64,000 nt of DNA, taken from Aurantiacibacter spongiae (GTDB lineage: Bacteria; Pseudomonadota; Alphaproteobacteria; Sphingomonadales; Sphingomonadaceae). The stretch lies in the NCBI RefSeq assembly GCF_003815535.1, contig NZ_RPFZ01000001.1, positions 1,240,001 through 1,304,000 on the forward strand, in the 5' to 3' direction. Below are positions 9,066 to 17,923 of this stretch, one piece after another. The notes beneath the pieces were generated by a model. The model had not been told where the DNA came from. It saw only the letters and a list, made by a program, of their open reading frames with translations, and ran no database searches. A program made the position numbers and the translations under genes. Position 1 is the first letter of the stretch. Each line of letters opens with the position of its first letter.

Positions 9066-11327
9066 TTGGCCGAAGACAGCAATCCGGGATTCACCGCGCG
9101 CGAGGCGCTGTTCTATCACGAGACGATCCGACCGGGTAAGATAGAGATCATCGCATCCAAGCCGATGACCACGCAGCGCGACCTCAGCCTCGCCTATTCG
9201 CCCGGTGTCGCCGCCCCGGTGGAAGCGATCGCCGAAGATCCCGCGCTCGCGGCAAGATATACCGCGCGATCGAACCTCGTTGCCGTCATCTCCAACGGCA
9301 CCGCGATACTCGGGCTTGGCAATCTCGGTGCGCTCGCCTCGAAGCCGGTGATGGAAGGCAAGGCCGTACTGTTCAAGCGCTTCGCCGACGTCGATTCGAT
9401 AGATATCGAACTGGCGACGGAAGATCCGCAGGCCTTCATCGAGGCAGTCGCGCTGATGGAGCCGAGCTTCGGCGGCATCAACCTCGAGGATATCGCCGCC
9501 CCTGAATGCTTCATCATCGAGCAGGCCCTGCGCGAGCGAATGAACATTCCCGTCATGCACGACGACCAGCACGGCACCGCCATCATCGCGGCGGCCGGCC
9601 TCATCAATGCGTGCCACCTGACGGGTCGCCGGCTGAAGGACTGCCGAATGGTGGTGAACGGCGCGGGCGCCAGTGCGCTCGCCTGCACCGCGCTTATCAA
9701 GGCGATGGGCGTTCCTCACGAAAATGTCATCGTCTGCGACCGATCCGGACCGATCTATCCCGGGCGCGACAATGTCGATCAGTGGAAGAGCGCGCACGCC
9801 GTGGATACTCCGCACCGCAGCCTCGAAGCGGCGCTCGAGGGAGCGGACATCTTCCTCGGCCTGTCGGCCGCCGGCGCGCTGAAGCCCGAATGGGTCGAGA
9901 AAATGGCGGACAAGCCGATCATCTTCGCCATGGCCAATCCCGTGCCCGAGATCATGCCGGACGAGGCGAAAGCCGTGCGGCCCGATGCGATCATCGCCAC
10001 CGGGCGCAGCGATTTCCCGAACCAGGTCAACAATGTGCTGGGCTTCCCCTTCATCTTCCGCGGCGCGCTGGACGTGCGCGCAACGGGGATCAACGAGGAA
10101 ATGAAGATCGCCGCCGCCCGGGCCATCGCCGAACTGGCGCGCGAGCGCGTGCCGGACGAAGTCGCAGCGGCCTACGGCGTCAGCCACCAATTCGGTCGCG
10201 AATACATCATTCCCGCCCCGTTCGATCCGCGCCTGATGGAACGCGTGTCCGCCGCTGTGGCCAAGGCCGCGATGGATAGTGGCGTGGCGCAGGATCCGAT
10301 CGAGGATTTCGAGGAATACCAGTTGCACCTGAAGGCGCGACTCAATCCCACCACCGCCGTGCTCACCCGGGTCTACGAGGACGCCAAGGCCAATCCCAAG
10401 CGGATGGTGTTCGCAGAGGCAGAGGAAGACGTCGCGATTCGCGCCGCGATCCAGTTCCGCGACTTCGGTTACGGCACGCCGATCCTGGTAGGACGCACCG
10501 AAAAGGTGCTCGAGAAGCTGCGCGAATTGCAGGTCGACGACCCCGAAGGGTGGGAAATCGCCAATTCGTTCAACTACGACAAGATCGAGCCGATGGTGGA
10601 GTACTTGTACAAGAGGCTCCAGCGACGCGGCTATACCGAGCGTGACGTGCGCCGCATGGTCAACCAGGAACGCAACGTCTTCGCGGCCCTGCTGGTCGCG
10701 CTGGGCGAGGGGGACGGAATGATTACCGGCCTTACGCGAACATTCAGCCAGTCGGCGCGCGAAGTCGCCAAGGTGATCGACTCCAAACCGGACGCCACGC
10801 CCTTCGGCATTCACATGGTGATCGGCAAGAACCACACCACTTTCCTCGCCGATACCACGATCAACGAACGACCGACCGCCAAGGAACTGGCCTACATCGC
10901 CACCGAGACGGCGGAGGTGGCCAAGCGCATGGGGCACGAACCGCGCGTTGCCTTCCTGTCCTTCTCCACCTTCGGCAATCCGTCGGGGCAGTGGCTCGAG
11001 AACATCCGCGAGGCGGTCGCAATTCTGGACGAGCAGAAACCCGATTTCGAATACGAGGGTGAGATGGCGCCCGACGCGGCGCTCAATCCGAAGGTGATGG
11101 CGCTATACCCGTTCAGCCGCCTGTCCGGTCCGGCCAACGTGCTCGTCATGCCGGGACTACAGAGTGCCAATCTGTCGGCCAAGCTTCTGCGCGAATTGTC
11201 GGGGGATACGACCATCGGGCCGCTGCTGATCGGATCGGAAAAGCCGGTGCAGATCGCCCCCATGACCGCAATCGCGCCCGACGTTCTGACACTGGCCGTG
11301 CTGGCGAGTGCAGGGGTCGTCGGCTAG
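9066..11327 (+). CDS. maeB: NADP-dependent malic enzyme with C-terminal phosphotransacetylase-like domain
   Basis: A 753-aa two-domain MaeB. Residues 1 to about 430 are the malic enzyme (YSPGVAAP, GTAILGLGNLGALASKPVMEGK split by the substrate site, MHDDQHGTA, NGAGASA nucleotide fold, AMANPVPEI). Residues from about 440 to the end are the phosphate acetyltransferase-like regulatory domain (RMVFAEAEEDVAIRAA at its start, NVLVMPGLQSANLSAKLL near its end). It oxidatively decarboxylates malate to pyruvate, making NADPH. The start is a TTG supported by AAGGAG at 9054-9059. Acetyl-CoA inhibition through the C-terminal domain is known for the family. Confidence 0.93.
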   Translation: MAEDSNPGFTAREALFYHETIRPGKIEIIASKPMTTQRDLSLAYSPGVAAPVEAIAEDPALAARYTARSNLVAVISNGTAILGLGNLGALASKPVMEGKAVLFKRFADVDSIDIELATEDPQAFIEAVALMEPSFGGINLEDIAAPECFIIEQALRERMNIPVMHDDQHGTAIIAAAGLINACHLTGRRLKDCRMVVNGAGASALACTALIKAMGVPHENVIVCDRSGPIYPGRDNVDQWKSAHAVDTPHRSLEAALEGADIFLGLSAAGALKPEWVEKMADKPIIFAMANPVPEIMPDEAKAVRPDAIIATGRSDFPNQVNNVLGFPFIFRGALDVRATGINEEMKIAAARAIAELARERVPDEVAAAYGVSHQFGREYIIPAPFDPRLMERVSAAVAKAAMDSGVAQDPIEDFEEYQLHLKARLNPTTAVLTRVYEDAKANPKRMVFAEAEEDVAIRAAIQFRDFGYGTPILVGRTEKVLEKLRELQVDDPEGWEIANSFNYDKIEPMVEYLYKRLQRRGYTERDVRRMVNQERNVFAALLVALGEGDGMITGLTRTFSQSAREVAKVIDSKPDATPFGIHMVIGKNHTTFLADTTINERPTAKELAYIATETAEVAKRMGHEPRVAFLSFSTFGNPSGQWLENIREAVAILDEQKPDFEYEGEMAPDAALNPKVMALYPFSRLSGPANVLVMPGLQSANLSAKLLRELSGDTTIGPLLIGSEKPVQIAPMTAIAPDVLTLAVLASAGVVG

Positions 11328-11343
11328 CGGTGAGCGGCGCTTT

Positions 11344-12030
11344 TTACCAGGGTACGGTCTGACCGTCGTAAGCGATAAAGGCGTGGCGCGGTGCGCGCTC
11401 GCCTTCGAGCACATCGACCATGCCGCGCACGCTGGTATCGACATCGATCAGGGCGTTGGGTCCGCCCATGTCGGTCTGCACCCACCCCGGATGCAGCGAG
11501 AGAACGCCGACGCCGACCTTCTTCGCATGGTCCTCGAAAAGCGATCGGGCCAGCATGTTCTGCGCCACCTTGCTGACGCGGTAGAGGTTGCTGCCGCCCG
11601 AACTGTCTTCGATCGAACCCATCTTGCTGCTCATCATCGCGATGGTGCCCCCCTTCTTCAGCAACGGAAGCAGCGCGGCGGCGGCCTGGATCGGGCCGAT
11701 TGCGTTGGTCATCACGATATCGGCCATGTTTTCCCGTGTGAGGTCGTCGATATTCTGCGGCCGTTCTCCGTAGATTCCGGCATTCAGGATCAGCAGGTCG
11801 ACGCTGCCATCCCTCAGCTTGTCCGCGATTCCGGCGACCGATCCGGTGTCGGTCACGTCGCAAGTGACGATCTCGATGGCCGGTTCGTGTTCCGCTTCGG
11901 CATCGCGCAGTTTTTGGCTCTGGCTGCGTTCGCTGGCGATGACGCGATATCCGCGCTCCGCCAGTTCGCGGGTCAGGCCGAGGCCCAGACCGCGCGAGGC
12001 ACCGATGACGATGGCAGTCCTGTCGCTCAT
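11344..12030 (-). CDS. SDR family NAD(P)-dependent oxidoreductase
   Basis: A 228-aa short-chain dehydrogenase with the nucleotide motif GASRGLGLG (residues 10-18), NAG in the central sheet, and the catalytic YRVSK with an upstream Ser. It resembles the C-factor/sniffer-like carbonyl reductase group in length and in the PGWVQTDMGG loop. Substrate unknown. It converges on the malic enzyme with only 16 bp between them and is divergent from the GFO-type oxidoreductase gene, with a 136-bp shared upstream region. Confidence 0.85.
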   Translation of the reverse strand: MSDRTAIVIGASRGLGLGLTRELAERGYRVIASERSQSQKLRDAEAEHEPAIEIVTCDVTDTGSVAGIADKLRDGSVDLLILNAGIYGERPQNIDDLTRENMADIVMTNAIGPIQAAAALLPLLKKGGTIAMMSSKMGSIEDSSGGSNLYRVSKVAQNMLARSLFEDHAKKVGVGVLSLHPGWVQTDMGGPNALIDVDTSVRGMVDVLEGERAPRHAFIAYDGQTVPW

Positions 12031-12166
12031 GAAAATGTCTCCGTCGCTGTTGAGTCGCGGTCTTCAACGGGGGGCGGCGGCGGGACGTTCCGCCGGTTTG
12101 CACCCCCCCTTGCAGCGGGCCGCGATCTGCCGGACAAGCGGCAAGAACGAGAAACGCAGGATTGCT

Positions 12167-13381
12167 ATGACCTTTGATGATCTGACACGCCGCAACATGC
12201 TTCGAACCGCAGGCATCGCCGCGGCGGCGGCGCTGACCTTGCCCGATTTGGCTCTAGCGCAGGCGGGCGGGCCTCGTGCCGAGGGGCAACCGATGCCCGA
12301 AGGCGTCGATCTGCCCGAAGACCCCCCTGCCGCCCCGCGGGGTCGCAGCCTCGGCATCGCGGTGATCGGCCTCGGGGATTTCGCGCTCAAGCAGATGCTG
12401 CCGCGTTTCGGCGAGGCGCGCCGGGTGCATGTTGCCGGGCTCGTATCGGGCAATCCCACCAAGCTGAACCGCGTCGGCGCGGCATACGGAGTCGGCAGCG
12501 CTTCACGGTATTCCTACGACAATTTCGACCGCATCGCGCAGGATGACGCAGTCGAAGCGGTCTACATCGCGCTGCCCAGCGGACTCCATGCCGAGTGGGC
12601 GGAGCGCGCCTTCGCCGCGGGCAAGCACGTCCTCACCGAAAAGCCGATGGCTCTGTCGAGTCGCGAATGCGAACGGATGATCGCCGCCAGCCGGCGGGCC
12701 GACCGCCGGCTGATGGTTGCCTATCGCTGCCATTTCGAGCCGCATAACCGGCGCGCGATGGCGCTGATGGATCGCGGGGTGGTCGGCCATCTGCGGACCC
12801 TGCGCACCGGGCAGGCCTATCGAACCGGACCGGCGACGCCGCTGACCAACTGGCGTCTGAACCGCGCGCTGGCGGGCGGCGGCCCGCTGGAGGATCTGGG
12901 TATCTATGGCCTGCAGGCCGCGCTATACCTTTCGAACGAGATGCCCGAAAGCATCGCCGCCTCGACCTTCCGGCCCGCCGGCGATCCGCGCTTCGCAGAG
13001 GTGTTCGCGCATGTCGCCTCGCAGTGGCGCTTCCCGTCGGGAGCGGTGGCGCAGCTTGCGACGTCGTACGATTCGCTCGGCAACAATTTCGCCGAGGCCT
13101 ACGGAGACGAAGGCGCGCTCGTCATGAACCCCGCCACGAACTATTCGGATCTCAACCTGCGGGTCGAGGGACGAAACGCGCAGGTTTACGACGAGGGCGA
13201 TGCCACCGTTCAGTTCGCGGGCGAACTCGACCATTTCGCCGATGCGGTGATCGACGGCAGCGCGATCCGCACGCCGGGCGAAATGGGTCTGCGCGACCTG
13301 CGCCTGATCGAAGCGATCTACACCGCCGCCGGAACCGGTCGCACCGTGCAGCTCAATCCGGACGGTACCATGCGCGGTTGA
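12167..13381 (+). CDS. Tat-exported Gfo/Idh/MocA family oxidoreductase
   Basis: A 404-aa protein. The ATG at 12167 is preferred because it opens a Tat signal, LTRRNMLRTAGIAAAAALTL, followed by a hydrophobic core and an Ala-rich cleavage region. The mature part has a Rossmann fold (AVIGLGDFALKQML), then the EKPMAL motif and YRCHFEPHNRRAM. This is the glucose-fructose oxidoreductase group, which binds NADP tightly and works in the periplasm. Sugar specificity cannot be told. An upstream in-frame extension overlaps the SDR gene on the other strand and has no coding character. It ends 3 bp before the convergent trmB stop. Confidence 0.85.
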   Translation: MTFDDLTRRNMLRTAGIAAAAALTLPDLALAQAGGPRAEGQPMPEGVDLPEDPPAAPRGRSLGIAVIGLGDFALKQMLPRFGEARRVHVAGLVSGNPTKLNRVGAAYGVGSASRYSYDNFDRIAQDDAVEAVYIALPSGLHAEWAERAFAAGKHVLTEKPMALSSRECERMIAASRRADRRLMVAYRCHFEPHNRRAMALMDRGVVGHLRTLRTGQAYRTGPATPLTNWRLNRALAGGGPLEDLGIYGLQAALYLSNEMPESIAASTFRPAGDPRFAEVFAHVASQWRFPSGAVAQLATSYDSLGNNFAEAYGDEGALVMNPATNYSDLNLRVEGRNAQVYDEGDATVQFAGELDHFADAVIDGSAIRTPGEMGLRDLRLIEAIYTAAGTGRTVQLNPDGTMRG

Positions 13382-13384
13382 GCG

Positions 13385-14083
13385 TCAGCGACGGCGGTAG
13401 CGGAAGTACCACACCTCGTGTCCCTTGCGCCGGGCCTTGGCTTCGTAGCGCGTTTCGAGCCAGCCCGAGGGGCGGTTCCGAAAGCTCGCCGGGCCTTGCG
13501 CCAGCCACTCGAACCGGTCGGTGAACCGCTGCATCACCATCAGCGCGTGGCGGAGATAGACCGGATGATCGGTGCCGAAGCGAAATTCGCCGCCGGGCTT
13601 GAGCTTGTCGGCGATCATCCTCATCGGCCCGTCATTCATCATCCGCCGCTTCGCGTGGCGTGCCTTGGGCCAGGGATCGGGGTGCAGCAGATAGCACATG
13701 GTCAGCGCTTCATCCGGCACGCGGCCGAGGACGCCCAGCGCATCGCCTTCGTGCAAACGGACGTTCGCAAGCCCCCCGTCCCTGACATGAACCAGGGCCT
13801 GCGCCACGCCGTTGACGAACGGTTCGGCGCCGACGAAACCGTGGTCCGGCAGCAGATCGGCCCGGTAGGCGAGATGCTCTCCGCCCCCGAAACCGATCTC
13901 AAAGTGCAGCGGCCGCTCGTCTCCGAACAGGCGCTTCGCCGTTACCGGCCCTTCCTCCGGTACGGCGATGCGCGGAAGCAGGGTTTCCAGCAGCTCCTGC
14001 TGTCCGGCGCGCAGGGCCTTGCCGACCGAGCGGCCGTACAGCCGGTTCAACGTGGTGGGATCGCCGTGCTTGTGTGCCGTCAT
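13385..14083 (-). CDS. trmB: tRNA (guanine-N7-)-methyltransferase
   Basis: About 232 aa from the ATG at 14083; a longer frame starts at 14137 inside the preceding gene. It carries the SAM-binding HFEIGFGGGEHL, the family motif LLHPDPWPKARHAKRRM and a C-terminal ETRYEAKARRKGHEVWY. The enzyme makes m7G46 in the variable loop of tRNAs. It is complete in length. It follows a membrane-protein gene on the same strand with about 16 bp between them. Confidence 0.93.
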   Translation of the reverse strand: MTAHKHGDPTTLNRLYGRSVGKALRAGQQELLETLLPRIAVPEEGPVTAKRLFGDERPLHFEIGFGGGEHLAYRADLLPDHGFVGAEPFVNGVAQALVHVRDGGLANVRLHEGDALGVLGRVPDEALTMCYLLHPDPWPKARHAKRRMMNDGPMRMIADKLKPGGEFRFGTDHPVYLRHALMVMQRFTDRFEWLAQGPASFRNRPSGWLETRYEAKARRKGHEVWYFRYRRR

Positions 14084-14099
14084 GGCGCGGGCGGTTAGG

Positions 14100-14678
14100 T
14101 CACGCCTGCCGGTCTTGTCCAGTGGCCGCTGCGTCATCGGCCCGCGCGACCTTCCCGAACAGCCACGCGCTCGTCAGCCAGGCAACGGTCCAGATCGCGG
14201 TGACGACCGGGATGAAGGCACCCCAGAAGACGAGCGCCGCGATGAAGATGGCGACCTGCATCACAGCCGTCACCTGCATCGCCTGCGCCAGGCCGCGGGC
14301 GCGGAAGCGGGCGACGAGCGCGCCGATCATCGCCGCGGCGAGCGGAATGGCGAAGAGAATGTTGGCGGGATTGTCCTCGTTGCCGATGATACCGACGGCG
14401 GCGTTGGCCCAGATCGTCACGAAGATCGTCGCCAGCGCGATTCCCCCGGCGGCGCGGTAGGCGAGCTGTCCGCTGGCGCGCAGGATCGTTTCCATCACGG
14501 CGCCGACGAAGGCGAGGATGATGGCGGCGAAGATGAAGTCTTCCGGCCCCCATTTCACCTCTCCGGTGAACTGCATCGCGATAATCGGGGCCAGCATGAC
14601 GAAGGCGGCGAAGCAGGCGAACAGGATGCGCCACAGCGTAGCGTTGTTGATGAAGCGGGCGAAGGCATTGTCGGTCAT
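14100..14678 (-). CDS. multi-pass membrane protein, unknown
   Basis: A 192-aa protein from the ATG at 14678, which has an excellent ribosome-binding site (AAAGGAG in complement, about 14686-14692). It shows five or six hydrophobic helices and no catalytic motif. It is divergent from the winged-helix membrane regulator at 14760, with only 81 bp between their starts, so it is the natural candidate target of that regulator. No function is recognised. Confidence 0.7.
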   Translation of the reverse strand: MTDNAFARFINNATLWRILFACFAAFVMLAPIIAMQFTGEVKWGPEDFIFAAIILAFVGAVMETILRASGQLAYRAAGGIALATIFVTIWANAAVGIIGNEDNPANILFAIPLAAAMIGALVARFRARGLAQAMQVTAVMQVAIFIAALVFWGAFIPVVTAIWTVAWLTSAWLFGKVARADDAAATGQDRQA

Positions 14679-14759
14679 GGGGTCAGCTCCTTTGTCTTTC
14701 CATGCCGTCCGGCCTATCCTGCCCCGCGATGAGCGGCATGAGAAGCGGGTGAGCATTCG

Positions 14760-15887
14760 ATGAAGACTGTAGGAAACCGCTATTTCTTCGCCGATTTCGT
14801 GCTCGATCCGGGCGAACGGCGGCTGCTGCGCGGCGACGCGCCCGTCGAGCTCGGCGCGCGTTATCTCGATGCGCTCGTGCTGCTGGTGGAGGAGGCGGAC
14901 GGGCTCGTCACCAAGGATCGCTTCATGGACGAGGTGTGGCGCGGCGTGCCGGTGACGGACGAGGCGCTGACCCAGGCTATCCGGACACTGCGGCGGGAAC
15001 TGGGAGACGACGCCGCCAATCCGCGTTTCATCGAGACCGTGCCGCGCCACGGCTACCGTTTCGTCGCCGAGGTCGAGTCCCAGCCGGTGCCGGGGCCGGT
15101 TCGGGACAGGCCCGCGGCAACCGGCCCCGCACCCGTCCCGGCTGTTGCCTCCTCCCCTCGCCACGCCATCGTCCGGCTGGGGACGGCCGGTGTCGCGGGC
15201 GGTGCGGTGGCCGGGGCGCTGGGCGGGCTGGCCTACGGCTTCGGCGCGGCGAGCGACGCGGCGACCGGCGGCGCGTCAAGCGTGCTGGCCGTGCTCGCCA
15301 TCACCGTCTTCATTGCCGCGCTGGGCGCGGTGGGCGTCAGCTTCGGCGCGGCGGCGGGGCGGCTGGCGGGCGGAACGGCGGGCTGGACGATCGCGGGCGG
15401 CGCTCTCGGCGGCATGATGGAGGGCGGGTTCGTCAAGCTGATCGGCGTCGATGCCTTCAACCTCGTGTTCGGTCGCGCGCCCACCGGAATGACCGGCGGG
15501 CTGGAGGGGCTGGCGCTCGGCGGCGCGGTCGGGCTGGCCGTCTGGCTCGCCGCGCGCCGCGCCGGCCCGGTCCGGTCCGTGGTTCTGCTCGCCGCACTGG
15601 TCGGCGCGGGGGCCGGCCTCGTCATCGCGCTGGCGGGCGGGGTGCTGATGGCGGGCAGTCTCGCCCTGCTGGCCGCCGCCATGCCCGATTCGCACCTCTC
15701 GCTCGCCCCGCTGGGCGCGCTGGCGGGAGAGGCGGGGTTCGGCCCCCTCGCCAACGCCGTGACCGCGACGCTGGAGGGCGCGCTGTTCGCCGGGTGCGTG
15801 GTGGGCGCGATGGCGTGGAGCGAGAGAACGGCAACGCCCCGGAAGCCGCGGGCCTCCGGGGACGTTCTCACGCCCGCCAGCAACTAG
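14760..15887 (+). CDS. winged-helix (CadC/ToxR-like) regulator fused to a multi-helix membrane domain
   Basis: A 375-aa protein. Residues 1 to about 105 form an OmpR/PhoB-type winged-helix DNA-binding domain (FVLDPGERRLL, VTKDRFMDEVWRGVPVTDEALTQAIRTLRRELGD, ETVPRHGYRFVAEV). A Pro-rich linker follows, then about 230 residues of Gly/Ala-rich hydrophobic helices, probably six or more. CadC-type proteins usually have one helix and a periplasmic sensor, so this layout is different: the sensing part would be buried in the membrane. There is no receiver domain. It is divergent from the membrane gene 14100-14678. Confidence 0.8.
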   Translation: MKTVGNRYFFADFVLDPGERRLLRGDAPVELGARYLDALVLLVEEADGLVTKDRFMDEVWRGVPVTDEALTQAIRTLRRELGDDAANPRFIETVPRHGYRFVAEVESQPVPGPVRDRPAATGPAPVPAVASSPRHAIVRLGTAGVAGGAVAGALGGLAYGFGAASDAATGGASSVLAVLAITVFIAALGAVGVSFGAAAGRLAGGTAGWTIAGGALGGMMEGGFVKLIGVDAFNLVFGRAPTGMTGGLEGLALGGAVGLAVWLAARRAGPVRSVVLLAALVGAGAGLVIALAGGVLMAGSLALLAAAMPDSHLSLAPLGALAGEAGFGPLANAVTATLEGALFAGCVVGAMAWSERTATPRKPRASGDVLTPASN

Positions 15888-15900
15888 GCGACTGCCCTCC

Positions 15901-16602
15901 TCAGGCGGCTTCGGTTTCCTCGGCCGCGTCCGGATCGCGCAGCACGTAGCCGCGGCCCCATACCGTCTCGATGTAGTTGTCTCCGCCGCACGCGCTCGAC
16001 AGCTTCTTGCGCAGCTTGCAGATGAATACGTCGATGATCTTGAGTTCCGGCTCGTCCATTCCGCCATACAGGTGGTTGAGGAACATTTCCTTGGTCAGCG
16101 TCGTGCCCTTCCTCAGCGAAAGCAGCTCGAGCATCGCGTATTCCTTGCCCGTCAGGTGGACGCGCGCCCCGTCGACCTCGACCGTCTTGGCATCGAGATT
16201 GACCGCCAGCTTGCCGGTACGGATGACCGACTGGCTGTGGCCCTTGGACCGGCGCACCACGGCGTGGATGCGGGCGACCAGCTCGTCCCGGTGGAAAGGC
16301 TTGGTCACGTAATCGTCGGCGCCGAAGCCGAAGCTGCGGATCTTGCTGTCCATCTCGGCAATGCCCGACAGGATCAGCACCGGCGTCTGCACCTTGGCGA
16401 CGCGCAGCTTCTTGAGCACGTCGTACCCGTGCATGTCGGGCAGGTTCAGGTCGAGCAGGATGATGTCGTAATCGTACAGCTTGCCCAGATCGAGGCCTTC
16501 CTCGCCCAGATCGGTGCTGTAGACGTTGAACCCCTCGGTCGTGAGCATCAGCTCGATCGCCTTGGCGGTGGTCGGTTCGTCTTCGATCAGCAAAACGCGC
16601 AT
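15901..16602 (-). CDS. ctrA: cell-cycle response regulator CtrA
   Basis: A 233-aa OmpR-family response regulator. The receiver domain has the acidic pair at E7/D8, the phosphorylation site Asp51 ([15 protein letters not shown]) and the KPF loop. The winged-helix domain has [47 protein letters not shown], which is diagnostic for CtrA. CtrA controls polarity, motility and replication genes in alphaproteobacteria by binding TTAA-type sites. Its phosphorylation normally depends on the DivK-controlled phosphorelay, and a divK gene is present at 57912. The start ATG at 16602 gives the canonical MRVLLIEDE. Confidence 0.97.
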   Translation of the reverse strand: MRVLLIEDEPTTAKAIELMLTTEGFNVYSTDLGEEGLDLGKLYDYDIILLDLNLPDMHGYDVLKKLRVAKVQTPVLILSGIAEMDSKIRSFGFGADDYVTKPFHRDELVARIHAVVRRSKGHSQSVIRTGKLAVNLDAKTVEVDGARVHLTGKEYAMLELLSLRKGTTLTKEMFLNHLYGGMDEPELKIIDVFICKLRKKLSSACGGDNYIETVWGRGYVLRDPDAAEETEAA

Positions 16603-16654
16603 TGCCCTTGTCCCCTTCGTGCCCTTGGTAACCCCTGTGAAAGAGGTGTTGCCG

Positions 16655-16730
16655 GGAATTAACCACGTCGCTTCTCACCAAAAAAGGTTAACAAACGGTT
16701 TCGCGCGTTAAGACTTTCGTGTGAGTCCTT
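16655..16730 (-). promoter_or_regulatory. ctrA upstream region with CtrA-like half-sites
   Basis: Upstream of ctrA are TTAACC half-sites in opposite orientations (plus strand at 16659-16664, minus strand at 16687-16692), another TTAA at 16708-16711 and a GANTC methylation-type site, GAGTC, at 16723-16727. Autoregulation and CcrM-dependent control of ctrA are known in Caulobacter; use of these sites here is an inference. The 291-bp gap up to the next gene also holds the motif CGAAGTTGACAC twice (16801, 16873) and a perfect palindrome TGACAC-C-GTGTCA at 16807-16819. Confidence 0.45.
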
Positions 16731-16893
16731 TGGGTTACAGTCGCGTGTGCCCTGATGGCCGCGCATCGGGCGCTGCACCCTCGCGCGCCCGATCGCCTGA
16801 CGAAGTTGACACCGTGTCAGGCGCGATCTGACGACGAAAAGCCCCGAACTGCGCCGTTCGGCGGACCGAAGGCGAAGTTGACACATGGCCCGA

Positions 16894-17502
16894 TCACTTT
16901 TTCTCACCCCCGGCGCCAGCCCCGTCGATCTCGTCGATCTCGCGAGCCTCGTCCTCGTCGGCTTCGAACTCGTCCTCGGGCGAATCCCCGTCCTCCTCGT
17001 AGTGCGACAACCGTTCTTCCAGCCAGGTCGCCGGACCGCGCTCGACCCGCTCGACCAGCGGTCCGAAGGCATCGGCGCCGTACATGGCCGAAGGGTCGGA
17101 CGGGTAGGCGGTAAGTGCCGGACGGAAACTCTCGCGCATGGCGAGCAGGGCGACCGTGAGCCGCTCGTCGAACCTGCGCGAGGTGCCGACCACCTCCCCG
17201 CGATGGAAGTGCGGCACCTCCACGCCGTTCAGCGCCCGTTCCATCGCCGCCTCGGCCAGCGCGTCGAACCGGCAGAGGAGCGCCGCGCTCCAGGCCCGGT
17301 CGAACGGTTCGCCCTTCGACCGGGCACGCAGGGCATAGGCCGACTGGCGCGACATGCCGACGGAACGCGCGGCCCGGCTGACACAATGCGTCGCGCCAAG
17401 CTCGCGCAGGAACCGGGCCTGACGATCGGGGGTCCAGCCGTCGTGGCGGGTCACGGTGGTGGATTGCGGGGCGGCGGGGATGATGGGGGTGTGCTGTGTC
17501 AT
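16894..17502 (-). CDS. HTH protein resembling a phage/GTA terminase small subunit
   Basis: A 202-aa protein. Residues 24 to about 120 contain a helix-turn-helix (THCVSRAARSVGMSRQSAYALR) followed by FDRAWSAALL and FDERLTVALLAMRE. These blocks align in the same order with the terminase-small-subunit candidate at 63014 (NVTRAAQACN, SYAYRHR, FRRRWSEALL, FDIASALRLLAAHRE). The C-terminal 40 residues are very acidic (Glu/Asp-rich). No large terminase is next to it; ctrA is downstream on the same strand. It may be a domesticated small terminase or an unrelated transcription factor using the same fold. Confidence 0.65.
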   Translation of the reverse strand: MTQHTPIIPAAPQSTTVTRHDGWTPDRQARFLRELGATHCVSRAARSVGMSRQSAYALRARSKGEPFDRAWSAALLCRFDALAEAAMERALNGVEVPHFHRGEVVGTSRRFDERLTVALLAMRESFRPALTAYPSDPSAMYGADAFGPLVERVERGPATWLEERLSHYEEDGDSPEDEFEADEDEAREIDEIDGAGAGGEKK

Positions 17503-17570
17503 GCCCCCGGGTGAGGCATGGGGCGCGTGTTGTAGGAAAGGGGTTTAAATGGGATCAGATATCTCCTCCT

Positions 17571-17597
17571 CGTCATTCCCGCGAAGGCGGGAATCCA
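17571..17597 (+). repeat. left 27-bp terminal palindrome of the GIY-YIG unit
   Basis: It contains the internal hairpin ATTCCCGCGAAGGCGGGAAT and is the reverse complement of 17924-17950 except at one base. Confidence 0.85.
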
Positions 17598-17610
17598 CTA
17601 GGCCGTGGGA

Positions 17611-17922
17611 ATGCATCAGGACTTCCAACCATGCGTTTATCTCATGGCATCCCGGCGCAACGGGACGCTTTACTGCGGGGTGACTTCCGATCTTCTGCAG
17701 CGCGTTGCCCAACATCGTGATGGAACGTTCGAAGGCTTCACCGCCCGCTACGACGTGAAGACGCTCGTTTGGTTCGAACAGCACGCGACGATGGAATTCG
17801 CGATCCAGCGGGAAAAGCGCAGCAAGAAGTGGAGCCGTGCGTGGAAGCTGCGTCTGATCGAAGAGGGCAATCCCGCCTGGCGCGATCTTGCATGTCATCT
17901 CGGGTTTGCGCCGCTGAGCTAA
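17611..17922 (+). CDS. GIY-YIG nuclease family protein
   Basis: A 103-aa single-domain protein from the ATG at 17611 (a GTG at 17605 is also in frame). It begins MHQDFQPCVYLMASRRNG, continues LYCGVTSDLLQRVAQHR and ends with AIQREKRSKKWSRAWKLRLIE and GNPAWRDL. These are the two Tyr motifs, the catalytic Arg region and the REK glutamate of the small URI/UvrC-N-like GIY-YIG group. The domain should cleave DNA one strand at a time. No DNA-binding extension is present. It sits inside the 27-bp inverted repeat, which suggests it acts on those palindromes; this is an inference. Confidence 0.85.
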   Translation: MHQDFQPCVYLMASRRNGTLYCGVTSDLLQRVAQHRDGTFEGFTARYDVKTLVWFEQHATMEFAIQREKRSKKWSRAWKLRLIEEGNPAWRDLACHLGFAPLS

Positions 17923-17923
17923 C

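Noticed and set aside
11819-12166. N-terminal extension of the GFO-type oxidoreductase
   Set aside because: It would overlap the SDR gene on the other strand and would put 116 residues before a normal Tat signal.
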